The notes under the pieces: model-generated
What the model was told of the DNA's origin: nothing
Seen by the model: the letters and a program-made list of their open reading frames with translations, nothing else
The model's database searches: none
Assembly (NCBI RefSeq): GCF_003967535.1
Contig: NZ_BIFR01000001.1
Location: 5,021,001-5,085,000, forward strand
DNA: 64,000 bases
Direction of reading: 5' to 3'
Origin: Tengunoibacter tsumagoiensis
GTDB taxonomy: Bacteria; Chloroflexota; Ktedonobacteria; Ktedonobacterales; Ktedonobacteraceae
Shown here: positions 7,106 to 15,963 of the stretch, in pieces
Position numbering within the stretch: position 1 is the stretch's first letter
How the letters are laid out: every line of letters begins with the position of its first letter
Position numbers and translations under genes: made by a program

Positions 7106-8629
7106 ATGGGAAGTATGTTAGATACACAGCAACTGGCGGTCCTCTTAAAAGAGAGGCGTGGTGAGCGGGGACTACGCGAGATCGCCCAGGAGATGGGCAA
7201 TGTCAGCCCGGCCACACTCTCGCGCATCGAGAACGGCAAGATGCTGGACGTTGAGACCTTCCTGCGCCTCTGTGACTGGCTTGAGGTCAATCCCCAGCAC
7301 TTCATCAAAGAAGCCACCCAGGATCTACTGAGCAGCCAAGCGCTACGCTATCGCATCGAGGGTGGTCAGCGCCTTGAGGGTTCAGTCGTGGTACAGGGCG
7401 CCAAGAATGCCGCGCTTCCCATTATTGCTGCCTCGCTCCTGGTCGCCAAAGGCCAGACCATCCTGCGTAATGTCCCCCTGATCCGCGATGTATATGCAGC
7501 TATTGAACTGGCTCGCTCTCTGGGCGTTAAGATGACCCTCCACGAGGAAGATCAGGTCCTGGTCGTTGATGCCTCTGGCCTGGATGGCAATACACTCTCC
7601 GAGCGCCTGACCAGCACCTTCCGCGCCTCCGTCCTCTTCCTGGCACCCGTGCTCCAACGGACAGGCAAGGTCGCGATTGAGACCGTGGGCGGCTGTAGCC
7701 TGGGCAAACGTAGCCTGGACTTCCACTATCGAGGCTTCGCTCGCCTGGGTGCCACCGTCACCGAACAGGGCGATCATATCGATGTGAACCGCGAGGGCTC
7801 CTTGCAGGGCAACTATCTCTACCTGGATACCCCCAGCCATACCGGCACTGAAAACCTGATGGTCGCAGCCTGTATGGCTCAAGGAACCACTATTATCGAG
7901 AATGCCGCGCTTGAACCTGAGATCGCCGATGTCGCCAACTTCCTTAATTTGATGGGGGCACGCATCTCTGGTATCGGCACTGGCGTACTCCAGATCGAGG
8001 GTGTCTCTGAACTCTCGGGTGTGGAATATACGATCATGCCTGACCGCATCGATGCCGGAACCTTCGCCATGCTGGCAGCCGCAACCCAGGGCGATATTGA
8101 GCTGATTGGCGCACAACTGCGTCATTTCGGCGTGGCCCGCGCCAAGCTGGAGCAGATGGGCGTCGAGCTCCACCAGGAAGGTCCCGTCATTCGCGTGCGC
8201 CGCCCCGGCACTCTGCGCCCCATCAATATCACTACCTGGCCCTATCCTGGCTTCGCTACCGATCTGCAACCGCAGATGATGGCCCTGGCCTGCTGTGCCT
8301 CGGGCACCTCCTATATCCGCGAGACCGTCTTCAACAAGCGCTTTGCCGCAGCCCAGGAGCTTAACCGCATGGGCGCCACTATCGTTCTTGATGGCGAGGC
8401 CGCTGTTGTCAAAGGCCCTACTGCCTTTGTGGGCGCGACCGTTGAGGCTCTCGACCTGCGCGCTGGTATGGCCCTGGTCCTCGCCGGAGCCGTCGCTGAG
8501 GGCGAAACCATTATCGAGAACGCCAGCATGATCGAGCGCGGCTGTAGCGCGGTCATCCGCCGCTTCACCCAGCTCGGCCTGACTATCTCAGAGGAGCGCG
8601 AGAAAACCGGCGTATTAGTGGCGTATTAG
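7106..8629 (+). CDS. murA: UDP-GlcNAc 1-carboxyvinyltransferase with N-terminal XRE domain
   Basis: Residues about 8-65 form an XRE helix-turn-helix (LAVLLKERRGERGLREIAQEM, VSPATLSRIENGKMLDVETFLRLCDWL). Residues about 82-507 form a complete MurA/EPSP-synthase-fold enzyme that transfers enolpyruvate from PEP to UDP-GlcNAc, the first committed step of peptidoglycan synthesis. VQGAKNAALP carries the substrate lysine (Lys100), and VGGCSLGKRSLDFH contains the PEP-reactive cysteine (Cys197). MPDRIDAGTF and YPGFATDLQPQ are also family motifs. At 507 residues it is about 80 longer than usual because of the HTH. The upstream GTTTC repeats hint at autoregulation. It may be a MurA paralogue rather than the only copy. 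Confidence 0.9.
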   Translation: MGSMLDTQQLAVLLKERRGERGLREIAQEMGNVSPATLSRIENGKMLDVETFLRLCDWLEVNPQHFIKEATQDLLSSQALRYRIEGGQRLEGSVVVQGAKNAALPIIAASLLVAKGQTILRNVPLIRDVYAAIELARSLGVKMTLHEEDQVLVVDASGLDGNTLSERLTSTFRASVLFLAPVLQRTGKVAIETVGGCSLGKRSLDFHYRGFARLGATVTEQGDHIDVNREGSLQGNYLYLDTPSHTGTENLMVAACMAQGTTIIENAALEPEIADVANFLNLMGARISGIGTGVLQIEGVSELSGVEYTIMPDRIDAGTFAMLAAATQGDIELIGAQLRHFGVARAKLEQMGVELHQEGPVIRVRRPGTLRPINITTWPYPGFATDLQPQMMALACCASGTSYIRETVFNKRFAAAQELNRMGATIVLDGEAAVVKGPTAFVGATVEALDLRAGMALVLAGAVAEGETIIENASMIERGCSAVIRRFTQLGLTISEEREKTGVLVAY

Positions 8630-8638
8630 TGTAAACAA

Positions 8639-8670
8639 GAAGACAAAAAGTGCTGAAAACTTTTGTCTTC
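8639..8670 (+). terminator. Weak hairpin after murA
   Basis: GAAGACAAAAAG (8639-8650) can pair with CTTTTGTCTTC (8660-8670), allowing one bulge. It follows the murA stop by nine bases. The stem is AT-rich and lacks a clean T-run, so efficiency is uncertain. Confidence 0.35.
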
Positions 8671-8793
8671 AGCATATTCAATGCTCTTGAAAAAGCACAG
8701 AGGAAAGATGGAAAAGATAACAATTAGCCAGGCATTCAAAGCCCAGAGAGCCAACCCAGACCTAAAACGCCCTGCTAATACAAGCCAGGAAAC

Positions 8794-9651
8794 CTACCCC
8801 AATGTATAGTTCGTCTGTCCATACATGCTGCTGCGATCTCTGAGGATCGCTGGCTCTCCACGACGCATGTGGAGCAGCGTTCGTTCAATCTGAAAACCAT
8901 AGCAGGTGAGCAGCGAGGTAGCGGCCTTATTTTCTGTGGGGGCACTTATCATCGGGGCTTGTGTGTAAGGAAAGGCCAGAGCAGACTGTAGAAGCCGTTC
9001 TGCGTCCTCAGGGTTCTCAGCTAGCCAGGGGCCAATAATGCTCTTCTGGGCAATAAGATACCCACTAATTTTCCCCTCAGGAGTGCGATGGATCAAGGCT
9101 CGTTCAGGATATTCGCGCAAGTATGCAGCCAGGACAGCGGCTCGACCAGCGCCAAAATAGGCGGCATCAAAAGCTGTCACCGCAGGCAGATCTTTCAGTT
9201 GAAAAGAGGTGATCCCTGGTGAGAATGTCTCCAACTCGACTGTGGACAGATCTGCCTGACGACGCCACTGCGCAACCTCTCCCTCTGGCACAAAAGCAAA
9301 CTTTTTATACAGATCTGCTCCCGCCGACGAAGCATCCAGTAAGACGGTTGGACATCCCCACTCATCTAACCAATTGAGAAACGCTTGTAACAGAGCCCTA
9401 CCAATCCCCTGTCGCTGTACCGTAGGCAAGACAGACATACTTCCCAGATAGGCAAAAGACCCATAATTTATCACTCCCCCAACCCCCACAGGTCTTTGAT
9501 CCAGACATGCCAACAGCCAGCCATCTGGCTGTAAGCTCAGATAGCGAGCCAGATTCCGTTGCTGCGGAGTAGAATAGCCATAAGCTGCCTGCATAATGGC
9601 CTCTGCAATGGAGAGATCAACGTCGCTTAACTGGCGAAGAGTGATGGACAT
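8794..9651 (-). CDS. Tandem-GNAT N-acetyltransferase (285 aa)
   Basis: The start is placed at 9651 (MSITLRQLSDVD) because AAGGAG lies nine bases upstream and the longer frame would overlap the next gene by about 70 bases. The first GNAT domain (about 1-145) shows VGVGGVINYGSFAYLGSMSVLPTVQRQGIGRALLQAFL, with the acetyl-CoA-binding Q/R-x-x-G-x-G/A loop (QRQGIGRAL). The second half (about 150-280) is a degenerate GNAT-like domain (ISGYLIAQKSIIGPWLAENPEDAERLLQSAL). The substrate is unknown. Probably translated with the gene at 9720-10421. Confidence 0.85.
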   Translation of the reverse strand: MSITLRQLSDVDLSIAEAIMQAAYGYSTPQQRNLARYLSLQPDGWLLACLDQRPVGVGGVINYGSFAYLGSMSVLPTVQRQGIGRALLQAFLNWLDEWGCPTVLLDASSAGADLYKKFAFVPEGEVAQWRRQADLSTVELETFSPGITSFQLKDLPAVTAFDAAYFGAGRAAVLAAYLREYPERALIHRTPEGKISGYLIAQKSIIGPWLAENPEDAERLLQSALAFPYTQAPMISAPTENKAATSLLTCYGFQIERTLLHMRRGEPAILRDRSSMYGQTNYTLG

Positions 9652-9719
9652 GACAGCTGGCTCCTTCCGGAAGGCCTCTTCCCTCTTTTGACTATATGAC
9701 GTATGGAGTAGAGCTCTGG

Positions 9720-10421
9720 CTAGAGATCTGAGGCGTGAAATGAGACGGCAGCGTTCAGGGCTGCCAGAACCTGTACAACATCCTGGCAAATTTCAGTCAT
9801 CAATTGAGGAATCCATTCTTCAGGATGTGGAGTAGATGGCTCGTCGTCATCCGATGACCCTGCTGGCTCAGGAATGACAGGCTCGTCGTGCAGGCCATGA
9901 ATACCCAGCGGATGCCAGAGCGGAACCTCCACCCTCTGCTGAAGCGTCAGCAGATCTGGCTGCAAACGATTCTCATGCAGAACCATACTTACTCCAGGTC
10001 GTGTCTCAATCGTTCGTCGACTCCGTTCGCTCGCCTGTAACTTTAACATCTGGGTCAGAGATAGTAGCGTCTCATCAGAAGGCTTTTCACCATGGAGAGA
10101 GAGCGTATATGAGAGATCCAGAACGAGTGGAGGAATGGCATTGGTATGACGATGAGCACAATTTTGCACTGAATCATCATGGAAGAACTCACAGATCCCG
10201 CCAGGACCATCTAACGAGAGGGCCGTGTCCAATGAGCCCCAGGAGAATGAGACTGTACAGCCACTCTGTAGCTCCATATCTTCACATTCACCTGTATGGC
10301 AAGCACAGGCAAACTCTCGCTCTAACGAACGGGTATTCATCCAATATTCTGGATGGGTCACAAGATTCAGGTTCCCTGCCGCCTCCAGAAACAAGCGGGT
10401 CATATCTTCATATGTGATCAA
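9720..10421 (-). CDS. Hypothetical protein (233 aa)
   Basis: Soluble, acidic, proline-rich near the C-terminus (VIPEPAGSSDDDEPSTPHPEEW), with several N-terminal cysteines (CACHTGECEDMELQSGC) that could be structural or metal-binding. The middle contains LVLDLSYTLSLHGEKPSDETLLSLTQML. ATG at 10421 with AAGGAG-type sequence upstream (AATAAGGAGTTC on the minus strand). Lies just upstream of the acetyltransferase on the same strand, likely one operon. No family recognised. Confidence 0.7.
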   Translation of the reverse strand: MITYEDMTRLFLEAAGNLNLVTHPEYWMNTRSLEREFACACHTGECEDMELQSGCTVSFSWGSLDTALSLDGPGGICEFFHDDSVQNCAHRHTNAIPPLVLDLSYTLSLHGEKPSDETLLSLTQMLKLQASERSRRTIETRPGVSMVLHENRLQPDLLTLQQRVEVPLWHPLGIHGLHDEPVIPEPAGSSDDDEPSTPHPEEWIPQLMTEICQDVVQVLAALNAAVSFHASDL

Positions 10422-10630
10422 GAAAAGAACTCCTTATTTTTCTGACTCTATTTTCAGCCCACAGCGCGTCCACTTCGGCATTTCTTATCTCTCTATACTA
10501 AAATAAGCATTCCTTTATCCTCTCCACACATGAGTTTTTCCTAGTAATAATTCTTAATATTACTTGTGGAGTCAATGGGTGTCAATAGAAAGGCAGGAGG
10601 TGGGGATTTCTACTCTTCTTTGAAGATACC

Positions 10631-10693
10631 AGGATGCTGTGTCTCTTTAGATACTAAAACTCAACACAGAACATGTCAGGATGCTGTGTCTCT
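10631..10693. repeat. Two direct repeats of AGGATGCTGTGTCTCT
   Basis: The 16-mer occurs at 10631-10646 and 10678-10693, with similar flanks (TTAGATACTA versus CTTTAAATGCTA). They occupy the roughly 350-base gap between the gene at 9720-10421 and the greA terminator. Function unknown; otherwise I see nothing in this gap. Confidence 0.6.
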
Positions 10694-10725
10694 CTTTAAA
10701 TGCTACAATTCAGATGCTAAAAAAT

Positions 10726-10756
10726 CAACAGGGCCTCAATAGCTGAGGCCCTGTTG
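10726..10756 (-). terminator. Intrinsic terminator of greA
   Basis: A 13-bp perfect stem, CAACAGGGCCTCA (10726-10738) with TGAGGCCCTGTTG (10744-10756), five-base loop. On the minus strand the stem is followed by ATTTTTTAGC, a proper U-tract. It lies 16 bases beyond the greA stop. Confidence 0.85.
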
Positions 10757-10771
10757 GTCGTTGTTGTGCCA

Positions 10772-11293
10772 TTAAAGCATTGGACGAATAGAGAGGATGA
10801 TATATCTTGTCACGCCACCAGGAGTGGAAACATTGACCTCATCGCCCTCGCGATGGCCCATCAAAGCTTTACCTACCGGCGATTGATCAGAGATCAGACC
10901 AGCTTTAGGATCTGCTTCAAACGTCTCGACCAGCTTAAAGGTGCGTTTTGAACCGCTCTCAGTTTCAAGCTCTACCTGCATCCCGATTCGAACCGTTGCA
11001 GGACCGCTCTGAGCACCATGCATGTCGGGCGTCATAATCTCAGATAAAGCCAGAAGGTGCTCAAGCTCCATGATCTCTCCTTCAAGCTTGGCCTGATCAC
11101 TCTTAGCTTCCTCATACGCGCTACTCTCGCTAATATCACCCGCCTCTTTTGCCTCGTGAATATAATCGGCAATCTCACGGCGTTTGACATTGCGGAGATA
11201 ATCTAAACGTTCCTGTTTCTTTGCAAAGCCTTCGGGCGTCAGGCGATAAACCTTGCGCTCCGACTTTGCATCACTCTGTCCACCAATACTCAT
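10772..11293 (-). CDS. greA: Transcription elongation factor GreA
   Basis: GreA rescues arrested RNA polymerase by stimulating transcript cleavage through the secondary channel. The protein shows the N-terminal coiled coil (LTPEGFAKKQERLDYLRNVKRREIADYIHEAKEAGDISESSAYEEAKSDQ), with the acidic tip residues in the D-SE-AYE motif. The C-terminal FKBP-like domain follows (VRIGMQVELETESGSKRTFKLVETFEADPKAGLISDQSPVGKALMGHREGDEV). At 173 residues it is slightly longer than the usual ~158 because of a short polar N-terminus. AGGAGGAG lies nine bases before the ATG. Confidence 0.95.
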   Translation of the reverse strand: MSIGGQSDAKSERKVYRLTPEGFAKKQERLDYLRNVKRREIADYIHEAKEAGDISESSAYEEAKSDQAKLEGEIMELEHLLALSEIMTPDMHGAQSGPATVRIGMQVELETESGSKRTFKLVETFEADPKAGLISDQSPVGKALMGHREGDEVNVSTPGGVTRYIILSIRPML

Positions 11294-11840
11294 TTGTTAT
11301 ACTCCTCCTGGTAGTGAGGCTTGTGACCCCTTACAGGCCTTCCCAGATCTGCGCCTCTCCTTACCCATTCCGTCGCATCCCATTAGATCCATCCCTCTTT
11401 TTTTGGTCCCTACTGCTTTTCTATGGCGCATCAATTCACACATAAGCTGATAAGCCGGGCTTTCTGCGGAAAACTATCCTGTCCTCACTCCCACCTGATA
11501 AGTAAGTTATAAAAGAGGATGAACTTACTAACAACAAAACTAAACCATTTCACTGGTTAGCAACTTGCTGTTATTGCTACCATTAGTCGAGGCGACTTGC
11601 TCCTACGCATCATAATTGAGAAAGTGTAGGCACTCAACACACATGAGGGTGATTATACGTTGTGGATTACAGAACGTCAAGTGATTTGGTCACCTATTTT
11701 GTAGGTTCGTCCTGTCTCGACATACGTCATCAATCTTCTTTTTATCATAGCAATACTCTACCCTGGATATGCATTTCATCCTACTATCTATCCTACTATC
11801 AATACACGTATGACTACTCCTCTCTCTGTAAGAATTCGCT
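11294..11840. other. Intergenic region, about 550 bases, no supported gene
   Basis: Open stretches on both strands are short and compositionally unlike neighbours. The region holds the greA ribosome site and presumably its promoter. A small inverted repeat (GTAAGTT around 11510 with AACTTAC around 11525) is visible. I see no RNA gene. Confidence 0.5.
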
Positions 11841-13289
11841 CTATCCTGCAATAAAACGGAAAAGTCGGGTCGCACAGATAGGACAGATTCCTTCCATCGC
11901 GCTACGCCCATTTTTTGTTACAGTCTTATGGGCATGTGTCATCTCTCTCTTCTGACGACATTTTACGCAGTAGGCCTCAACCGCTGGTATCTCTTGAACG
12001 TTGAGATCGCCATTAGTTGGCTCATGGATCTCTTCTCTCTCCAGACTACTCTGCGGTGATACATTCTGAAGGGGCTCTCCGTCTTGCTTACTCTGATTCT
12101 CGCCAGAACGCACTGGCTCCGTATGGTATTCGACGAGATAACGCTCTTTCTCTACAACAGGTTGCTCCACGACTGGCTCTAATGAGTGCTCCGCTCGCTC
12201 CCTCTCCAGTTGCTCTATGACTTCACGTAATAGTTTATCTGTACTGCGTTCGATGGATGGCAAGGTCGCCACTTCTTCTCTTTCTTCTCTCTGCCTATTT
12301 CCAGCTGCAATCGCTGATTGAGGCTCCCAGGCCAGCACAAGCGCACTAACACGTTCAGGAGCCTCTTCCTGAACCCGCAATCCTGCTTCGGATATAACCG
12401 CTACTTGCGCTTGTGGTGTCTTGTGTAGCAGCTCGGCAAGTTCTGCATGGCTCGCACGCCCACCTTCAATGAGAAAAACTGGCTGCTGTAAAGACTCCAA
12501 TTGTCTGGTGATACTTATCTGCAACTTGCCTGTGAGCAATGCGATGGCGGCATGCTGTGCTCCATACTGATGAGCTGCTGCCGATAGATAGCGAAACTCT
12601 GAATGGGTTATTGGCCGTCCACTACGCCTCTGCTGCCAGGTAAGCAATGGGCGTAAGATCCAGGCTGGAGTAAGCAATGCATAGATGAAGAAGGCCAGGG
12701 CCGGGAACATTCTACCATTCGCTAACCAGGCTGCTCCAGTATTCTTCAAAAATAAATCTTGTGGCGACAAAAATATTAATCGTGTGCAAAGGAGAGGCTC
12801 ACGACTGGCGATCGCAATACTATACTTACAGCTTAGTCCGCTGGCGAGAAGCACTGCCGGACGCTGCACCACATCACAGAGAAAGTCTCTTATTACTGTA
12901 ATATAGGTCTCAGCAGTATATTCAAGAGCAGGGCGATCTGAAAGGCCAAAGCCAGGGAGATCCAGCGCATAGACCTGATATGCATGTGCTAGCTCCTTGA
13001 TAAGATAGCGCATCTCATATGAGGACCCACCTATCTCAGGGGTATGTAGTAAAACAAGCGGCGGGAGCTCTGCATTACCTGCTCTTTTATAGAAGATCTG
13101 TCCATACTTCCAGGTATAGGTAGAGGCGTCACCCTCTAGCATGCTCGTTAAGGGCTGGGGCCTGTGCAAAAGATAGCGCAGCATGAGTGCCCCTCCGAGA
13201 CCAACCACTCCCATACTTCCTCCCAACATGCCTATACGCAGAAACTTTTGTAATCTCTCCACCGACAACCTCCTTTTAACACCTGACAT
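11841..13289 (-). CDS. Membrane-anchored alpha/beta hydrolase with DUF5679-like zinc tail (482 aa)
   Basis: An N-terminal hydrophobic segment (about residues 18-37, MLGGSMGVVGLGGALMLRYL) anchors the protein. Residues 70-310 are an alpha/beta-hydrolase fold: LVLLHTPEIGGSSYEMRYL (oxyanion strand), VYALDLPGFGLSDRP, and the nucleophile elbow ASGLSCKYS, where the usual last glycine of G-x-S-x-G is lysine. A long low-complexity acidic linker (about 330-435) leads to YCVKCRQKREMTHAHKTV and CPICATRLFRF, a two-CxxC zinc ribbon matching DUF5679 as I know it. This is an unusual fusion, and the substrate is unknown. Start ATG with AGGAGG upstream. Confidence 0.75.
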   Translation of the reverse strand: MSGVKRRLSVERLQKFLRIGMLGGSMGVVGLGGALMLRYLLHRPQPLTSMLEGDASTYTWKYGQIFYKRAGNAELPPLVLLHTPEIGGSSYEMRYLIKELAHAYQVYALDLPGFGLSDRPALEYTAETYITVIRDFLCDVVQRPAVLLASGLSCKYSIAIASREPLLCTRLIFLSPQDLFLKNTGAAWLANGRMFPALAFFIYALLTPAWILRPLLTWQQRRSGRPITHSEFRYLSAAAHQYGAQHAAIALLTGKLQISITRQLESLQQPVFLIEGGRASHAELAELLHKTPQAQVAVISEAGLRVQEEAPERVSALVLAWEPQSAIAAGNRQREEREEVATLPSIERSTDKLLREVIEQLERERAEHSLEPVVEQPVVEKERYLVEYHTEPVRSGENQSKQDGEPLQNVSPQSSLEREEIHEPTNGDLNVQEIPAVEAYCVKCRQKREMTHAHKTVTKNGRSAMEGICPICATRLFRFIAG

Positions 13290-13570
13290 GAAGCCATGCC
13301 TGAGTCCAGTCTATCCATGCTTCTTGTGGTTCATGCTCTCCCCATTACCCCAAAAAACTGGACTTTTAGGAAGAAACGGACGACCGAAACACGCCTGTAG
13401 TATACCATTTTGCTAGAACTGGCCCACTCTGGCTGGCAAACTATTATACTAGCAATACGCATCATTTTTAAAATTCGCGCACTTTATCATTTCATTTTCA
13501 AAATCACTTTTATCTGAATCAGAAAATGGTGCAGCCAATTAGCAAATTCGCAACTTCATTGGGAGCCATT

Positions 13571-14431
13571 ATGCGCATTATTGACACCCTGGACGAAATG
13601 GTTGAGACGGCCCGTGGGTGGCTTTCTAGAGGAACCGTAAGCCTGGTCCCTCTCTCAAGCGATCTTCATGCCGGACACACCGCTCTGTTACATGCCGCTC
13701 ATCAAGCAGGCGAGGTAACAGTGGTGAGTCTTCTTCAAAAAACAAGTCTGCTGGGCCTTAAGCAAGCTTTACCGCTACAGCCACAGCCAATTGTGCAGAA
13801 GCTACGCGTCGTCAGCCATAATAATATTGATATTGTGTTTATTCCTCAGGCGGATGAGATGTATCCACCAACGTTTGCTACGTATGTGAATCCTGGCGGC
13901 CCTGTGATGGAATATCTCTTACAGAGTTATACTCCAGAGATGATTCGCATTTTTTCGACGACTATGTGCAAACTTTTGCAATTGGTTCGACCAGATATCG
14001 CTTTCTTTGGGCAGAAAGATGCTCTTCTGGTTGGCCTGTTGCGTCAGCTTGTTCGCGATCTCAATATCGATGTCAGTCTACAGACGATTCCTACTGCCCG
14101 CGAACGCGATGGACTCGCGATCTCTAGCCGCAATCTCAACTTTACTCCTGAGGAACGGCAGACCAGTACAGTGCTCTATCAAGCTCTTTGCAGAGCAAGA
14201 GCTCTTATTGAGCAAGGAGAGGTGCAAAGTTCTGTTCTGACACAGGCGATGACTACTATGGTCGCAAAAAAACCGCTCGCCTCTCTTGAGTATATCATGA
14301 TCTGTCGCGATGACACGTTCGAACCACTTACTCAGATCCAACCTGGTACTTTGCTCTCGTTGGGTGTCCGCATTGGCTCGATCTTTTTATATGATAATCT
14401 CCTCTGGAAGAAGGATGGCAGTTGGAGTTGA
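13571..14431 (+). CDS. PanC-like ligase with altered pantoate-binding residues (286 aa)
   Basis: The overall sequence follows pantothenate synthetase, which condenses pantoate and beta-alanine with ATP. The adenylate HxGH motif is kept (HAGH, residues 33-36), as are DIVFIPQADEMYPP, PDIAFFGQKD (Lys149) and DGLAISSRN (Ser185/Ser186/Arg187). However the FVNPxQF block is replaced by LLQKTSL, and KDYQQL by KDALLV, so both glutamines that bind pantoate in characterised enzymes (Gln72 and Gln164 in M. tuberculosis numbering) are leucine here. The TMGALHEGH loop reads LSSDLHAGH. The start is set at 13571 (GGGAG seven bases upstream, alignment with family N-termini). Either a paralogue with a new acid substrate or a decaying enzyme. 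Confidence 0.75.
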   Translation: MRIIDTLDEMVETARGWLSRGTVSLVPLSSDLHAGHTALLHAAHQAGEVTVVSLLQKTSLLGLKQALPLQPQPIVQKLRVVSHNNIDIVFIPQADEMYPPTFATYVNPGGPVMEYLLQSYTPEMIRIFSTTMCKLLQLVRPDIAFFGQKDALLVGLLRQLVRDLNIDVSLQTIPTARERDGLAISSRNLNFTPEERQTSTVLYQALCRARALIEQGEVQSSVLTQAMTTMVAKKPLASLEYIMICRDDTFEPLTQIQPGTLLSLGVRIGSIFLYDNLLWKKDGSWS

Positions 14432-14537
14432 TTTTAGTACATGCTTTTTGACTCTGAAAATGTACCCCTGGCCAATTCATCTGTAGCAGTCTATAATGAG
14501 GCAAGCATGGCATGTACATCAAACGAAGGAGACTAGG

Positions 14538-15236
14538 ATGCCTGGTATTATTCTTTCACTTATCCTCATTGGAGTCATCTCATATTTCTGGGGTTCGCTA
14601 CCTCCAGGCTATTGGATGGGGAAACTGCTACGCGGTAAGGATTTCGATATTCGTGAGCATGGTAGTCACAAAACTGGAGCCACCAATGTTTTGCGCACTC
14701 TTGGTGTAGGCCCCGCCATTGTTGTCTTTCTCTTGGATCTCTCAAAAGGCGTCGGTCCTGCACTCCTGTCCCGTTTTGTGCCTGCATTTCAAGGTGGTGG
14801 CTGGGGCATTCTAGTCGCCGGGCTGCTGGCTCTTGTAGGACACTGCTATCCCATCTTTATTGGTTTTAAGGGGGGGCGTGGGGTGCTTACTGGTGCTGGC
14901 GCAATGCTGGTCGTCTCACCTCTGACGTTCTTGATCGGAGCCATCACGACATCTAGCACGATCTTTCTTTCTCGTTATGTCTCGCTCGGCTCCATTGTCG
15001 GGAGCATCACAACTATTGTTTGCGGCATCGTGTTCTATATTCTGGGCGTGAATAATCCCTCGCTCCTTCACTCCATTGGCCTTACTCTGCCAGAGATGCT
15101 CTTTATGGTTATTGCTCCTACGATGGTTATTCTTTTCCATTCGGACAATATTAAGCGCCTCCTTTCTGGAACCGAACGCAAAATTGGTTCTAAAAAGATT
15201 TCAACTACTGCAACCGATCCCTCAAACGCGTTGTAG
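14538..15236 (+). CDS. plsY: Glycerol-3-phosphate acyltransferase PlsY
   Basis: Integral membrane enzyme that transfers an acyl group from acyl-phosphate to glycerol-3-phosphate, first step of phospholipid synthesis. Family motifs are present: GSLPPGYWMGK, GSHKTGATNVLR (the usual GSGN is GSHK here), GHCYPIFIGFKGGRGVLTG and HSDNIKRLLSGTERKIG. Five or more hydrophobic segments. The start at 14538 (MPGIILSL) has GAAGGAGAC upstream and removes a polar extension. Convergent with pgsA, so two phospholipid genes share one terminator region. Confidence 0.93.
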   Translation: MPGIILSLILIGVISYFWGSLPPGYWMGKLLRGKDFDIREHGSHKTGATNVLRTLGVGPAIVVFLLDLSKGVGPALLSRFVPAFQGGGWGILVAGLLALVGHCYPIFIGFKGGRGVLTGAGAMLVVSPLTFLIGAITTSSTIFLSRYVSLGSIVGSITTIVCGIVFYILGVNNPSLLHSIGLTLPEMLFMVIAPTMVILFHSDNIKRLLSGTERKIGSKKISTTATDPSNAL

Positions 15237-15263
15237 TATGAAGCTTTGTGCTTACATACGATA

Positions 15264-15322
15264 AAGGGCGGGCTCGACATCAGGATGGCAATAATAAACC
15301 ATCTGGTGCTGAGCCCGCCCTT
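15264..15322. terminator. Bidirectional terminator between plsY and pgsA
   Basis: AAGGGCGGGCTC (15264-15275) pairs perfectly with GAGCCCGCCCTT (15311-15322), and the interior (CATCAGGATGG with CCATCTGGTG) can extend the stem. T-rich sequence follows on the plus strand (TTCTGTG) and A/T-rich on the minus side. It lies between converging genes. Confidence 0.75.
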
Positions 15323-15342
15323 CTGTGCTCGATACAGAAACT

Positions 15343-15963
15343 TTATTTTTGAGCTGTGGTAGCATCACTGCGGAAGATTGGCAATGCTCCAATCATATAT
15401 TCGATACCAGAGAACAGCGTCCAGATGGTTGCCAGGATGATCAGACCATCAGCAACCAGTAAGAGGATCTCGGCAAAGTTCACTGTCTGACTGGTAAAGT
15501 TGACCATCCAGGGGAATAAGGAGAGTTGATGAGCACCCAGCCCCTTAGCTAATAAGAGTGCTCCAATGGCTACCAGTGTAATAAAGGTCTTCTGTTTTCC
15601 CCAGACTCCTGCTGGGATGACTTTGCCTTTGGAGGCTGCAACTGAACGCAGACCCGAAACAAGAAATTCGCGGGTGATGATGATGAAGGTGACCCAGGCA
15701 GGAACCAGCCCAAGCTGGACTAATGCAATCAGAACCGCTGCAACAAATACTTTATCGGCGGTCAGATCTAAAAAAACTCCTAACGATGAGACAACTTTCA
15801 AACGCCGCGCCAGATAGCCATCCAGATAATCTGTTACTGAGGCAAGGAAAAAAAGGATTGTAGCAACAAGAAATGCCCATGGCTGATTGACTAGCACCAA
15901 TATAAAAACAATCACAGTAGCCAGCAGTCGGCTTATACTTAATATATTTGGGAGATTACGCAT
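15343..15963 (-). CDS. pgsA: CDP-diacylglycerol-glycerol-3-phosphate 3-phosphatidyltransferase
   Basis: Multi-pass membrane enzyme making phosphatidylglycerophosphate. The CDP-alcohol phosphotransferase signature D-x2-DG-x2-AR-x8-G-x3-D-x3-D is complete in DYLDGYLARRLKVVSS followed by LGVFLDLTADK. NLPNILSISRLLATV is the usual N-terminal lead into the first membrane helix. It has 206 residues, normal for the family. GAGGAG lies before the ATG at 15963. Confidence 0.93.
   Translation of the reverse strand: MRNLPNILSISRLLATVIVFILVLVNQPWAFLVATILFFLASVTDYLDGYLARRLKVVSSLGVFLDLTADKVFVAAVLIALVQLGLVPAWVTFIIITREFLVSGLRSVAASKGKVIPAGVWGKQKTFITLVAIGALLLAKGLGAHQLSLFPWMVNFTSQTVNFAEILLLVADGLIILATIWTLFSGIEYMIGALPIFRSDATTAQK

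Noticed and set aside
7382..8269. 295-residue open frame opposite murA
   Set aside because: Antisense shadow of a GC-rich conserved gene; composition (many H, Q, A) typical of such shadows.
9652..9789. N-terminal 46-residue extension of the GNAT protein
   Set aside because: Overlaps the upstream gene and lacks similarity; the ATG at 9651 has a good ribosome site.
11662..11955. 97-residue plus-strand frame before the hydrolase gene end
   Set aside because: Cysteine/serine-rich random composition, overlaps the C-terminal coding end of the hydrolase.
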